In this document: positions 1-8,007 of the stretch, piece by piece | Layout: each line of letters starts with the position of its first letter | Position numbering within the stretch: the first letter of the stretch is position 1 | Assembly: GCF_029946165.1 (NCBI RefSeq) | Contig: NZ_JAQSDZ010000003.1 | Span: 1-64,000, forward strand | DNA: 64,000 nucleotides | DNA from: Methylotenera sp. | GTDB taxonomy: Bacteria; Pseudomonadota; Gammaproteobacteria; Burkholderiales; Methylophilaceae | Direction of reading: 5' to 3' | Notes under the pieces: generated by a model | Database searches by the model: none | Seen by the model: the letters and a program-made list of their open reading frames with translations, nothing else | What the model was told of the DNA's origin: nothing | Translations under genes and position numbers: made by a program

Positions 1-2
1 CC

Positions 3-407
3 CTTGAATTAATGCACTCAAACTGCATTTACACAGAATTATTTACAGGCTCCGATTATGGGGATTTGGTATTAATCGAAATGTCTAAACGAATTAGATA
101 TTGCTTAAGACCTGATGATATTGCGGCTCGCCTTGGTGGAGATGAGTTCGTTGTACTCCTCGAACATTTGAACACAGAAACCGCTTTAATTATAGTTTCG
201 GACATTGCTAACAAAATTTGTCTGTCATTAAGTCAACCAGTCAAAGCAAACGATATTACTATTCAAATTTCTACGAGTATTGGTGTATCACTTTTTGGTA
301 AGAATACTGATACTTTGCAAGAGCAATTTAAGCAAGCAGACATTGCGGTATACAAGGCGAAAGCAGAAGGTCGTAATAGAGTAGTATTTTTTAATAATGA
401 AAGTTGA
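3..407 (+). CDS. diguanylate cyclase, C-terminal GGDEF domain (5' partial)
   Basis: The open frame runs in from the left edge, so the true start is outside the window. The visible part is most of a GGDEF domain, which makes cyclic di-GMP from two GTP. The signature GGDEF sits in RLGGDEFVVLL, preceded five residues earlier by RPDD, an RxxD product-inhibition site. The C-terminal AVYKAKAEGRNRV is also typical. The stretch before DYGDLVL should carry the DxxxFKxxND metal and substrate motif but reads HSNCIYTELFTGS, which does not match. The domain may therefore be degenerate or altered at its N-terminal side. The family call is firm; activity is uncertain. Confidence 0.8.
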   Translation, partial: LELMHSNCIYTELFTGSDYGDLVLIEMSKRIRYCLRPDDIAARLGGDEFVVLLEHLNTETALIIVSDIANKICLSLSQPVKANDITIQISTSIGVSLFGKNTDTLQEQFKQADIAVYKAKAEGRNRVVFFNNES

Positions 408-413
408 GTTTGT

Positions 414-440
414 AAAAAAGGCCGCAATTGCGGCCTTTTT
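414..440. terminator. bidirectional intrinsic terminator
   Basis: A perfect GGCCGC-AATT-GCGGCC hairpin is flanked by six A on the left and five T on the right. It lies between the convergent GGDEF gene and dgkA and can end both transcripts. Confidence 0.9.
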
Positions 441-462
441 CCTTTGTATGTTCTAACCCAAA

Positions 463-843
463 CTACCCCAATAACACTAAGCACCACACCACAAACACTA
501 TTGATAGAGCAAAAAACACCGCCGCGCTACCAATATCTTTAGCACGCTTTGCAAGCGCATGATGCTCTGTCGAAGTATGATCTACCGCCGCTTCAATCGC
601 TGAATTCAACAACTCCACAATCATGACCAATATCACGCTGGCAATCATCAAGGCTTTTTCAATGGAAGTTTTGCCCAAATAAAAGGCTAACGGAATTAAC
701 ACAATCGCTAAAAACACCTCTTGCCGAAATGCATCCTCATGCTTAAAAGCTGCTTTAAAACCCTCGACTGAATAACCAAACGCGTTAATTAAGCGACGTA
801 GACCAGTTTTGCCTTTAAAGGGACTTTCCATACTAGATTTCAT
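463..843 (-). CDS. dgkA: diacylglycerol kinase
   Basis: A small integral membrane kinase of 126 residues, the usual DgkA length. It phosphorylates diacylglycerol to phosphatidate and recycles lipid left from membrane-derived glucan synthesis. The motifs are clear: EDAFRQE near residue 37, VELLNSAIEAAVD near 76-88 (catalytic glutamate region) and AKDIGSAAV near 100. Three hydrophobic helices fit the family fold. It converges on the GGDEF gene across a shared terminator and is divergent from the yggX-type gene. Confidence 0.95.
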   Translation of the reverse strand: MKSSMESPFKGKTGLRRLINAFGYSVEGFKAAFKHEDAFRQEVFLAIVLIPLAFYLGKTSIEKALMIASVILVMIVELLNSAIEAAVDHTSTEHHALAKRAKDIGSAAVFFALSIVFVVWCLVLLG

Positions 844-953
844 GTTTTCTAGACTTTCTTTATTAAATAATCGCGCAATATTAGCATGCTTACTCCCAGC
901 ATTTAAAGCCTTGCGTTATCATAGTGTTTTATTCAGTACATAAGGCATTAAAA

Positions 954-1226
954 ATGGCACGCACAGTCAATTGTATTAAATTAGGCAAAGAAGCAGACGG
1001 CATGGACTTTCCTCCATACCCAGGCGAACTTGGCAAACGCATTTATTTAAACGTGAGTAAAGAAGCATGGGCAGCATGGCTAAAACAACAAACCATGTTA
1101 GTGAATGAAAATCGCCTAAGCTTGGCAGATCCATCTGCCCGTAAATATTTGACCGAACAAACTGAAAAGTACTTTTTTGGTGATGGTGCAGATATGGCAA
1201 CGGGATATGTGCCGCCAACAAAGTAA
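954..1226 (+). CDS. yggX: Fe(2+)-trafficking protein (YggX family)
   Basis: A 90-residue protein beginning [19 protein letters not shown], a very close match to the YggX pattern, including Cys7, [11 protein letters not shown] and [17 protein letters not shown]. The family is linked to protection of iron-sulfur clusters from oxidative damage. The frame is open back to 924, but the MARTVNC start matches the family and has AAGG about 9 bases upstream. The protein is cytoplasmic and probably monocistronic, or co-transcribed with the unknown gene 21 bases downstream. Confidence 0.93.
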   Translation: MARTVNCIKLGKEADGMDFPPYPGELGKRIYLNVSKEAWAAWLKQQTMLVNENRLSLADPSARKYLTEQTEKYFFGDGADMATGYVPPTK

Positions 1227-1247
1227 TTTATAGATTATTAGTAATAT

Positions 1248-1982
1248 ATGAACAATAATATCAACTCTATATTCCGAATTCATGCACTTCTCACGAAGAT
1301 ACCTTCCGTAGCCCAAAATACTCAAGTACTAGAAGTATGGGCGCAACTGTTTGAGTTAACTGAATCCGACTCTAACAAAAAAGCTGCTGTAGTTGCGGAA
1401 AGATTAGGCTGGCTTTTAAAAGAAGTCGATCTTGCAAAGTCAGAACTCAAAAACACTGGACATCCTGCAAGTCTTTACGAAAGTGTATTAATTCACTTAG
1501 AACATGCTTTTTCACCAATGCTGCTTCCTAGTATTTGGAGCAGCGTACAGCAGTATCTTGATGCTCAAACTATCCAAACTCTAGCTATTTACAGTCAAGT
1601 TGTTCCAAACGAAGAAGAGTTAATCAAAGAGTATGACTTGAATGAACTCTATGCGCGCATTTCTGAACTAGAGGAGTTCTTAAAAAACTCTGAGTTACCT
1701 ATCAGGCTTCAAACTCTTATTGAGCGACATATAAATCTGATTAGACAAGCTTTAGCTGAATATCCTATAGCCGGGGCAAAGGCATTAATTGAGGCTAGAC
1801 GAAGCGCAGTTGGTGAACTACTTGAATTAAAACACCAATTCAATGACGTGCCAAAAAAATCGGTCGAACTAAACAAACTATCTGAGCTTTGGGAAAACGT
1901 TAATGCTGTTGCAGACAATGCCTTGAAAGGGTATGGACTTATTGAGATAGGGCAAAAAGTTATAGATCTATTGTCTAAATAA
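1248..1982 (+). CDS. hypothetical protein, predicted all-helical
   Basis: I do not recognise this 244-residue protein. It is rich in Leu, Glu, Lys and Ala with heptad-like stretches (for example residues 128-150, NELYARISELEEFL) and is predicted to be almost entirely helical. It has no signal peptide and no clear membrane segment. It starts 21 bases after yggX without an obvious ribosome binding site and ends just before an intrinsic terminator, so read-through from yggX is plausible. The long uninterrupted frame and good termination context support a real gene; function is unknown. Confidence 0.65.
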   Translation: MNNNINSIFRIHALLTKIPSVAQNTQVLEVWAQLFELTESDSNKKAAVVAERLGWLLKEVDLAKSELKNTGHPASLYESVLIHLEHAFSPMLLPSIWSSVQQYLDAQTIQTLAIYSQVVPNEEELIKEYDLNELYARISELEEFLKNSELPIRLQTLIERHINLIRQALAEYPIAGAKALIEARRSAVGELLELKHQFNDVPKKSVELNKLSELWENVNAVADNALKGYGLIEIGQKVIDLLSK

Positions 1983-2024
1983 AACCTTACTAATTAAGCG
2001 CATTTCGTCGCATTATAGCAAAGT

Positions 2025-2050
2025 AAAAAAGCCCGCAATGCGGGCTTTTT
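2025..2050. terminator. bidirectional intrinsic terminator
   Basis: A GCCCGCAATGCGGGC hairpin with A6 before it and T5 after it. It lies between the convergent unknown gene and rpiA. Confidence 0.9.
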
Positions 2051-2071
2051 AACACACTGATACTTAACTAC

Positions 2072-2731
2072 TTATTTCTTAAAAGTCTTCACACCTTCCG
2101 CAGTTGCTAACAACAACACATTGGCTGGACGCGCGGCAAACAAGCCATTGGTCACTACGCCAACGATTTGGTTGATTTTAGTTTCCATCTCGACTGGATC
2201 TGCAATTGTTAGATTATGTACATCTAAAATCATGTTTCCGTTGTCTGTTGTGAAATCACGCAATTTTGGTTGACCGCCCAATTTAACTAGCTCACGCGCC
2301 ACATAGCTTTTTGCCATCGGCAGCACTTCTACTGGAAGTGGAAATTTGCCTAAAGTTGGTACGTATTTAGTTTCATCGCAGATACAAATGAAAGTTTTTG
2401 CTACAGCTGCCACGATTTTTTCACGTGTTAATGCACCGCCGCCGCCTTTTAGCATGTGTAGGTGCTCGGTAATTTCATCGGCGCCATCCACATAAATATC
2501 TAAACTTTTAACATTATTTAAGTCGAACACTTCAATGCCGTGGGCACGTAAACGCTCAGCTGTTGCTTCACTGCTTGCCACTGCGCCATCAATTTTATGT
2601 TTTACTTTTGCTAGCTCTTCAATAAAGAAGTTTGCGGTTGAGCCTGTACCCACGCCAATGATGCCTTCTTTTACATATTCAACCGCAGCTTTTGCGACTT
2701 GTTGTTTTAATTCGTCTTGGGTGTATGCCAT
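2072..2731 (-). CDS. rpiA: ribose-5-phosphate isomerase A
   Basis: A 219-residue cytoplasmic enzyme that interconverts ribose 5-phosphate and ribulose 5-phosphate in the non-oxidative pentose phosphate pathway. Family signatures are present: [15 protein letters not shown] near residues 26-40 (phosphate loop), VDGADEI near 81-87 and [14 protein letters not shown] near 95-108, which holds the catalytic Glu and Lys. The length is standard. It is divergent from ilvA across 82 bases, so the promoters of both must lie in that gap. Confidence 0.97.
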   Translation of the reverse strand: MAYTQDELKQQVAKAAVEYVKEGIIGVGTGSTANFFIEELAKVKHKIDGAVASSEATAERLRAHGIEVFDLNNVKSLDIYVDGADEITEHLHMLKGGGGALTREKIVAAVAKTFICICDETKYVPTLGKFPLPVEVLPMAKSYVARELVKLGGQPKLRDFTTDNGNMILDVHNLTIADPVEMETKINQIVGVVTNGLFAARPANVLLLATAEGVKTFKK

Positions 2732-2813
2732 TTTTCGTAAATCCCTAATAAATTCTTTATAATGTAAGCCAATTCAACATAATACACCGCAAGGGTGTTT
2801 TTAAAAATACGCA

Positions 2814-4343
2814 ATGACGACCAATAATCAGCAAAATTTAGACTACAGACAAAAAATAGAAAACTCTCACGTTTACGATGTGGCTAAAAAAACGCCTTTA
2901 CAGTTACAGGCCAATTTATCTGCGCGCATAGATAATCGCGTGTTGCTTAAACGTGAAGATATGCAGCCAGTATTTTCATTCAAAATTCGCGGCGCTTACA
3001 ACAAAATGGCGAGCTTGCCTGCCGATGTGCTAAAACGCGGCGTAATTGCGGCCAGCGCGGGCAACCATGCACAAGGTGTGGCGATGAGTGCGAAAAAGCT
3101 GGGCTGCCGCGCGGTAATTGTGATGCCAACCACAACACCAGCTATTAAGGTAAATGCCGTTCGCAGCTATGGCGCTGAAATTGTATTATTTGGCGACAGT
3201 TATTCTGATTCATATGTTAAAGCACTTGAGTTAGAAAAAACTGAACACCTCACATTTGTGCACCCTTACGATGACCCAGATGTGATTGCAGGGCAAGGTA
3301 CGATTGCGCTAGAAATTTTAGAGAAACATCCACAACCGATAGAGGCCATCTTCTGTTGCGTGGGTGGCGGCGGTTTGCTGGCGGGAGTTGCAGCCTATGT
3401 GAAAGCATTGCGCCCTGAAATCAAAGTGATAGGTGTGGAAGCAAAAGATGCTGAAGCGATGACTGAATCACTTAAAAAAGGTGAACGCGTCATGTTAGAG
3501 CAAGTCGGCTTATTTGCCGATGGCGCCGCCGTAAAACAAGTAGGCGAGCATACGTTTAAGCTTTGCCAGCAGTATGTAGACGAAATGATAGTCGTCGATA
3601 ACGACGCGATTTGCGCTGCAATTAAAGATGTATTTGAAGATACACGCAGTATTCTAGAACCAGCGGGCGCATTAGCGGTAGCTGGGCTAAAAGCTTATGC
3701 AAAACGCGAGAACCTGCACGGTAAAACATTAATCGGTATTGCCTCTGGTGCTAATATGAATTTTGACAGGCTTCGCTTTGTAGCTGAGCGTGCAGAAATC
3801 GGCGAAAAGCGCGAGGCTGTATTAGCAGTCACCATTCCAGAAACACCTGGTGCTTTTAAGGCATTCTGTAAATTGCTGGGAAATCGTAATATTACCGAGT
3901 TTAATTACCGTTATGCCGATGCTAAAGCTGCACATATCTTTGTTGGTGTGGCGATTGCCGACCCGGCAGAATCTGCCCAACTTGTTGCAGATTTGCAAGC
4001 ACAAGGCTTACCAGCGCTAGATCTCACGGATAATGAAGTAGCCAAATTACACTTGCGCCATTTGGTTGGTGGGCACGCGCCACAAGCTGAAAATGAGGTG
4101 GTGTTTAGATTTGAGTTTCCTGAAAAACCTGGCGCACTTATGAAGTTTTTAGAGACAATGGGGCATGACTGGAACATAAGTTTATTCCATTACCGTAATC
4201 ACGGTGCAGACTTTGGTCGTGTACTGGTTGGTATGCAAGTACCCCCTTCAGATATTAGTGAATTCAATACGTTTTTGAATAATTTAGGTTATCCCCATTG
4301 GGATGAAACGCAAAATCCAGCTTACAAATTATTTTTAGGCTAG
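2814..4343 (+). CDS. ilvA: threonine ammonia-lyase, biosynthetic
   Basis: A 509-residue PLP enzyme that deaminates threonine to 2-oxobutyrate, the first step to isoleucine. The PLP lysine is Lys57 in FSFKIRGAYN, and the phosphate-binding loop GGGGLLAG lies near residue 185. After residue 325 two ACT-like regulatory repeats follow (starting AVLAVTIPETPGAFK and VVFRFEFPEKPGALM). This marks the long, isoleucine-inhibited biosynthetic form rather than the short catabolic TdcB form. It is transcribed divergently from rpiA, and no leader-peptide attenuator is evident upstream. Confidence 0.96.
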   Translation: MTTNNQQNLDYRQKIENSHVYDVAKKTPLQLQANLSARIDNRVLLKREDMQPVFSFKIRGAYNKMASLPADVLKRGVIAASAGNHAQGVAMSAKKLGCRAVIVMPTTTPAIKVNAVRSYGAEIVLFGDSYSDSYVKALELEKTEHLTFVHPYDDPDVIAGQGTIALEILEKHPQPIEAIFCCVGGGGLLAGVAAYVKALRPEIKVIGVEAKDAEAMTESLKKGERVMLEQVGLFADGAAVKQVGEHTFKLCQQYVDEMIVVDNDAICAAIKDVFEDTRSILEPAGALAVAGLKAYAKRENLHGKTLIGIASGANMNFDRLRFVAERAEIGEKREAVLAVTIPETPGAFKAFCKLLGNRNITEFNYRYADAKAAHIFVGVAIADPAESAQLVADLQAQGLPALDLTDNEVAKLHLRHLVGGHAPQAENEVVFRFEFPEKPGALMKFLETMGHDWNISLFHYRNHGADFGRVLVGMQVPPSDISEFNTFLNNLGYPHWDETQNPAYKLFLG

Positions 4344-4364
4344 GTTAAGTAAAGTTCAGTTTAA

Positions 4365-4404
4365 ATGGTTGTATACAGCCGCAATGGTGGTTATATACAA
4401 CCAT
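4365..4404. repeat. inverted repeat downstream of ilvA, possible terminator or operator
   Basis: Two perfect 11-base arms, ATGGTTGTATA and TATACAACCAT, are separated by 18 bases and followed a few bases later by AAATTTTT. It may serve as a weak ilvA terminator. An operator role for the next gene cannot be excluded, since it lies about 185 bases upstream of the beta-propeller start. Confidence 0.55.
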
Positions 4405-4588
4405 AAATTTTTGAGTCATACCGTAAGCAATTGTTTCTAAGTATATAAATTTCAAGCGCGTTTCTTGCTTGATATCAAAAGGCAGATATTAGTATCCATT
4501 TTTAAACTTACATGCATGTTAAGTGAACCTAAAGCCATTTAACATGCCCAAATAGCAGAATAAATAGTTTTCTCAGGAGAAATAAACA

Positions 4589-5659
4589 ATGAAATTAACA
4601 CACGTAGTAATTGCGGCAGCTGTTAGCCTAAGTTTTGGAGCCAACGTCAACGCTGCGGACCGCGGTAAAGCTTATGTTTCGAATCAAGATGGTGGCGTTT
4701 CCGTGATTGATTTGAACACGTTGACCTCAACAACTACCATTGACGTAAAAGGTGAAGGTCCGCGAGGTATAGCCGTGAGTGATGACGGAAAACTGCTGGT
4801 AGTTGCCACGCGTGAGAATGGTAGCGTTTCTTTGATTGACACAGCTACTAATAAAGTCCTAAGCCAAATTAAAGTTGGCCAGAATCCCGAGTTTGTTCGA
4901 GTAAGAGGTAACCTCGCGTTTGTATCATATGAGCCTAGTGCAAAAGGTGGCCCCCCACCAAAACCAGGTTCTGCAGAAGCAATTGCAGCTGCGAAAGAAG
5001 ACGATGATGACGACAAAGAACCAGCACGCATCGGTATTATTGATTTGAAATTAGGCAAAAAAATCCGTGAAATTACAGGTGGACCAGAAACAGAAGGTGT
5101 TGAGTTTAGTAAAGATGGCAAACAATTAGTCATTACTAATGAAGCAGACAACACGGTTACTGTGCATAGCATGAAGAGTGGCAAATTGCTCAAAACCATT
5201 AAAACGCATGAATACGGAGATAGGCCACGTGGCGTTAAAGTGTCACCAGATGGTAAAACCTACTTAGTCACGCTTGAATACGGCAATAAGTTTATGGTGA
5301 TGGATAAAAAATTTAAAGTGTTAAGAACGGTAGAGACTGGTGCCACACCTTATGGCATTTCATACGACCGTAAAGGCGAACGCATTTTTGTAGCAGCGAA
5401 TAAAGCCAAAACACTAGAGGTTTATGATGCTAAAACATATGCAAAAATTAAAGATATTCCTACTGGAAATCGTTGCTGGCACTTTACATTCACCCCAGAT
5501 GACAAAGAGATTTTGCTTGCGTGTGGTAAATCAGACGAAGTGCTTGTCATTGACGCTGAAAAACTTGAAGTGACACAAAAAATTGAAGATAAGAAAATGC
5601 CTTGGGGCGTAGTAACTTACCCTAAAAGCATGGGTAGCTTAGATACCGCAATTAAATAA
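4589..5659 (+). CDS. periplasmic YVTN-type beta-propeller protein
   Basis: A 356-residue protein with a signal peptide (residues 1-22, cleavage after NVNA). The mature part is built of YVTN-like blades: repeated motifs such as GKAYVSNQDGGVSVIDL, GKLLVVATRENGSVSLID, GKQLVITNEADNTVTV and ERIFVAANKAKTLEVYD, about seven in all. Such propellers are often found with PQQ-dependent or cytochrome redox systems in methylotrophs, but no such partner is next to it. Residues 119-147 form a Pro/Gly-rich then acidic insertion (GGPPPKPG, then EDDDDDKE) that interrupts the blade rhythm. AGGAGA precedes the start and a strong terminator follows. Exact function is unknown. Confidence 0.85.
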   Translation: MKLTHVVIAAAVSLSFGANVNAADRGKAYVSNQDGGVSVIDLNTLTSTTTIDVKGEGPRGIAVSDDGKLLVVATRENGSVSLIDTATNKVLSQIKVGQNPEFVRVRGNLAFVSYEPSAKGGPPPKPGSAEAIAAAKEDDDDDKEPARIGIIDLKLGKKIREITGGPETEGVEFSKDGKQLVITNEADNTVTVHSMKSGKLLKTIKTHEYGDRPRGVKVSPDGKTYLVTLEYGNKFMVMDKKFKVLRTVETGATPYGISYDRKGERIFVAANKAKTLEVYDAKTYAKIKDIPTGNRCWHFTFTPDDKEILLACGKSDEVLVIDAEKLEVTQKIEDKKMPWGVVTYPKSMGSLDTAIK

Positions 5660-5679
5660 CGTTAATTGTTTCATTTTTA

Positions 5680-5704
5680 AAGCCCCGATTTTCGGGGCTT
5701 TTTT
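5680..5704. terminator. bidirectional intrinsic terminator
   Basis: An AGCCCCGATTTTCGGGGCT hairpin followed by T6. It is shared by the convergent beta-propeller and EVE genes, and its right edge reaches the EVE stop codon. Confidence 0.9.
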
Positions 5705-6161
5705 ATTTGAGCTGATTATTAATAAATTCCCATTCTTTAGGGTCAACTGGCGTAATTGATAGGCGATTACCACGCTGCAAAATCCGCATATTAGTTAACT
5801 CTGGAAACTCGCGTAATTCTTTTAAGCTTAGCAAGCGTGTTTTACGCACTAGTTTTACATCTACATTAAGCCAGCGTGGATTTTCAGGCGTGGCTTTTTC
5901 GTCGTAATATTTATGGCCTTTAATAAACTGTAAGCGATCTGGATACGCTAGCTTGCTCACTTCTGCAATGCCTGCAATACCTGGCACATCGCAATTAGAA
6001 TGATAGAAAAATACCCCATCGCCCACCTTCATTTGGTCGCGCATGAAATTACGTGCTTGATAGTTACGAATACCGTACCAATCTACCGATTGATTTGGAA
6101 AACCAGCTAAATCATCAATCGATACATCAGAAGGTTCAGATTTCATTAACCAATAACGCAT
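5703..6161 (-). CDS. EVE domain protein
   Basis: A 152-residue single-domain protein of the EVE/thymocyte nuclear protein 1 family, related to PUA and YTH folds that bind modified nucleobases. The hallmark start MRYWLMKSEPSDVSIDDL, then VDWYGIRNYQARNFMRDQMKVGDGVFFYHSNC and PGIAGIAEV are all present. The natural ligand in bacteria is not settled. EVE genes are frequently found near zapA in Proteobacteria, as here, with the 6S RNA between them. Confidence 0.93.
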   Translation of the reverse strand: MRYWLMKSEPSDVSIDDLAGFPNQSVDWYGIRNYQARNFMRDQMKVGDGVFFYHSNCDVPGIAGIAEVSKLAYPDRLQFIKGHKYYDEKATPENPRWLNVDVKLVRKTRLLSLKELREFPELTNMRILQRGNRLSITPVDPKEWEFINNQLK

Positions 6162-6243
6162 ATTTTTACCTTAATAAATTCTAAATTTAGCGATATGATA
6201 ATCGATAACTAAATTCATTTATAAAATTAAACAGAGATAATCG

Positions 6244-6615
6244 ATGGCAAAAATACAAGATAAAAATGTACTTGGTACAGCATTACAAGTTTGTGGTTTG
6301 AATCCCCTGACAGGATTTACCAGATCAGGCTGTTGCGAAACGGGTTTGGATGATAGCGGCAGTCATACAGTATGCGCACAAATGACCGATGAGTTTTTAG
6401 CGTTCTCATTCTCTCAGGGCAATGATTTAAGCACGCCCCGCCCAGAATATGGCTTTGAAGGATTAAAAGCGGGCGACCGTTGGTGCGTATGCGCCGCACG
6501 CTGGTTAGAAGCATCAGAAGCTGGTTTTGCACCGCCAGTCATCTTAGAAGCATGTCATATACGATGCCTAGAAATTGTAAGTTTGGCGGATTTGAAGTAT
6601 CACGAACTGCGATAA
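6244..6615 (+). CDS. DUF2237 family protein
   Basis: A 123-residue cytoplasmic protein matching the DUF2237 pattern: NVLGTALQVCGLNPLTGFTRSGCC, then GSHTVCAQMTDEFLAFSFSQGNDLSTPRPEYGFEGLKAGDRWCVCAARW. Six or more conserved cysteines (CxxNPLTGFxRxGCC, HTVCA, RWCVCA) suggest metal binding or redox sensitivity, but no function is established. It is divergent from the EVE gene and convergent with the 6S RNA gene, whose 3' end lies a few bases past its stop codon. Confidence 0.88.
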   Translation: MAKIQDKNVLGTALQVCGLNPLTGFTRSGCCETGLDDSGSHTVCAQMTDEFLAFSFSQGNDLSTPRPEYGFEGLKAGDRWCVCAARWLEASEAGFAPPVILEACHIRCLEIVSLADLKYHELR

Positions 6616-6619
6616 ATAA

Positions 6620-6827
6620 TGAGGAGTTCTCCACGGATTAGCCTAAGCCAGCATCCTGAACCAAAAAGGCTCAAGTGGTAACGGCCTAGAGCGCATTAGG
6701 TACACCCACCAAGAGGCTCTTAAAAGAACACTCAACTTAAGGCGCGCACACAACACTCGAATGACCAAAACCGATGCTATAAACTAGTTCAAGGAATTAT
6801 TAGCTTAAACCGCACCGCAGAGAACAA
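6620..6827 (-). ncRNA. ssrS: 6S RNA
   Basis: This ORF-free interval directly downstream of zapA on the same strand aligns by eye with E. coli 6S RNA. The 5' end reads TTCTCTGCGGTG, then a TTCCTTGAAC segment. The 3' part has TTGAGCC...GGTTCAGG and ends CCGTGGAGAACTCC, so the GTTCTC and GAGAAC ends can pair to form the closing stem. Length is about 205 bases, as expected. 6S RNA binds sigma70 RNA polymerase and represses promoters in stationary phase. Synteny with zapA is the same as in gammaproteobacteria. The ends are approximate. Confidence 0.82.
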
Positions 6828-6940
6828 ACTTTAAAACTGGGATTTTTATTTTTTGAAACTTATAATCTAATGACTAAGTATTAAATCGACTGAAGTAATT
6901 TTACTATTGTTAAGTAGTAATTTTATGACATCTGGAATAT

Positions 6941-7234
6941 TTATTTTGTAGCGCAGACTTTATCAATTTGATCTTGCATATTCGTGATTCTGCGTTTGAA
7001 ATCGCCTACATCCACAGTGCCACTTTTACTACTGAGCAACTCATGTGCTAAATTGAGCGCTGCCATCATCGCAATTCGTTCTACACCAATTATTTTACCG
7101 CTATCGCGTATATCACGCATTTTTTTATCTAAAAAATTAACCGCGTTAATCAGACCTGGACGTTCTTCATCGGTACACGATACCGTGAAATCACGCCCCA
7201 TGATATTAACATCAATGCCTTTTATATCGCTCAT
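6941..7234 (-). CDS. zapA: cell division protein ZapA
   Basis: A 97-residue protein with the ZapA layout: an N-terminal globular part (VNIMGRDFTVSCTDEERPGLINAVNFLDKKM) and a C-terminal coiled coil. ZapA bundles FtsZ filaments at the division site. It lies 20 bases downstream of a zapB-like coiled-coil gene and upstream of the 6S RNA gene on the same strand, a widely conserved arrangement. Confidence 0.95.
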   Translation of the reverse strand: MSDIKGIDVNIMGRDFTVSCTDEERPGLINAVNFLDKKMRDIRDSGKIIGVERIAMMAALNLAHELLSSKSGTVDVGDFKRRITNMQDQIDKVCATK

Positions 7235-7254
7235 TTTACTTACTCATACCTGCG

Positions 7255-7443
7255 TTAAGGCAGGCGCTCCATCAAAGCTTCAATGCGTTCACTGGCTTGC
7301 GCCATATTTGCTTTTAACAAGGTTGCATCATTTTGTGTTGCATTTAAATCTAGGCGCAACTGCGCGTTTTCACTGCGTAAATCACTACACAATGAAATTA
7401 AGCCTGATAATTTTTCTTCTAACGCTTTTAAGTCCGCATCCAT
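7255..7443 (-). CDS. small coiled-coil protein of the TIGR02449/ZapB-like type
   Basis: A 62-residue protein starting MDADLKALEEKLSGLISLC, almost entirely heptad coiled coil. The frame is open to 7479, but the MDAD start gives the compact coiled coil expected for the small protein that precedes zapA in many beta- and gammaproteobacteria. It probably works with ZapA at the divisome; direct evidence for that role is lacking here. Confidence 0.8.
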   Translation of the reverse strand: MDADLKALEEKLSGLISLCSDLRSENAQLRLDLNATQNDATLLKANMAQASERIEALMERLP

Positions 7444-7564
7444 ATGACCACTATAATTGAAAAAAATCATTATAGTCAATAGTTAACGAGTAATTTTCAA
7501 AGTATTACAGCATGTGTAAATAATTGTTAATGAATTTTTTTAGCGTCAGCGAAGAAATTAGCGA

Positions 7565-7570
7565 TATAAT
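7565..7570 (+). promoter_or_regulatory. -10 box of the riboswitch/btuB transcript
   Basis: A perfect TATAAT lies about 13 bases before the first conserved riboswitch segment. The -35 region (around 7539-7547) is poor, so it may need an activator or rely on upstream contacts. Confidence 0.55.
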
Positions 7571-7579
7571 TCGCACTTG

Positions 7580-7836
7580 TTGTTAGGTGCCAAGTTTGTT
7601 TTCTACAAACAAGGTGAAACTGGGAAATAGGTGCATTACCGCTTAATCGCGTTAATTATTCCTATGCTGCCCCCGCAACGGTAAGTAAGTTTTTGATTCA
7701 TTCAAATGATTGTGCAGTATGCCACTGAGTTAGCCCTTAGAAAAAGGTCAGACTTGGGAAGGCGCAAATCAGTTGGTTAAAAGAACTAATTTTTAGTTTT
7801 TAACACCAGCGCTTATAAGCCCGGAGACCGGCCTAA
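7580..7836 (+). promoter_or_regulatory. cobalamin riboswitch aptamer
   Basis: The classical B12 riboswitch boxes appear in order: TTAGGTGCC at the start, AAACTGGGAAATAGGTG, the TGCCCCCGCAACGGTAA segment near 7669-7684, the B12 box core GCCACTG near 7720, GGGAAGGCGC near 7757, and AAGCCCGGAGACC near 7817-7829. It precedes btuB and should reduce btuB (and possibly btuM) expression when adenosylcobalamin is plentiful. Confidence 0.96.
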
Positions 7837-7953
7837 AAACACCGCCTTATGTTAAGGCACGCTAGGCAATACCGCGGGGTGACGGTAAACAAAGGCTGCG
7901 CTATTTGTGTCGTTATTTCGTCCGCGCTCTCTTTTTTATGACCCTCCTCAGTA

Positions 7954-8002
7954 TTCCCTAGTTTTTAAAATCTGCATGCGGGGCCGCATGTAATTTAGGG
8001 AA
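7954..8002 (+). promoter_or_regulatory. RBS-sequestering hairpin, riboswitch expression platform
   Basis: TTCCCTA (7954-7960) can pair with TAGGGAA (7996-8002), which contains the btuB ribosome binding site. Inside lies CATGCG-GGGC-CGCATG (7975-7990), a strong hairpin. The btuB ATG is at 8008. This looks like a translational off-structure. There is no long T tract directly after a strong hairpin, which argues against a simple transcriptional terminator. Confidence 0.6.
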
Positions 8003-8007
8003 AAATA

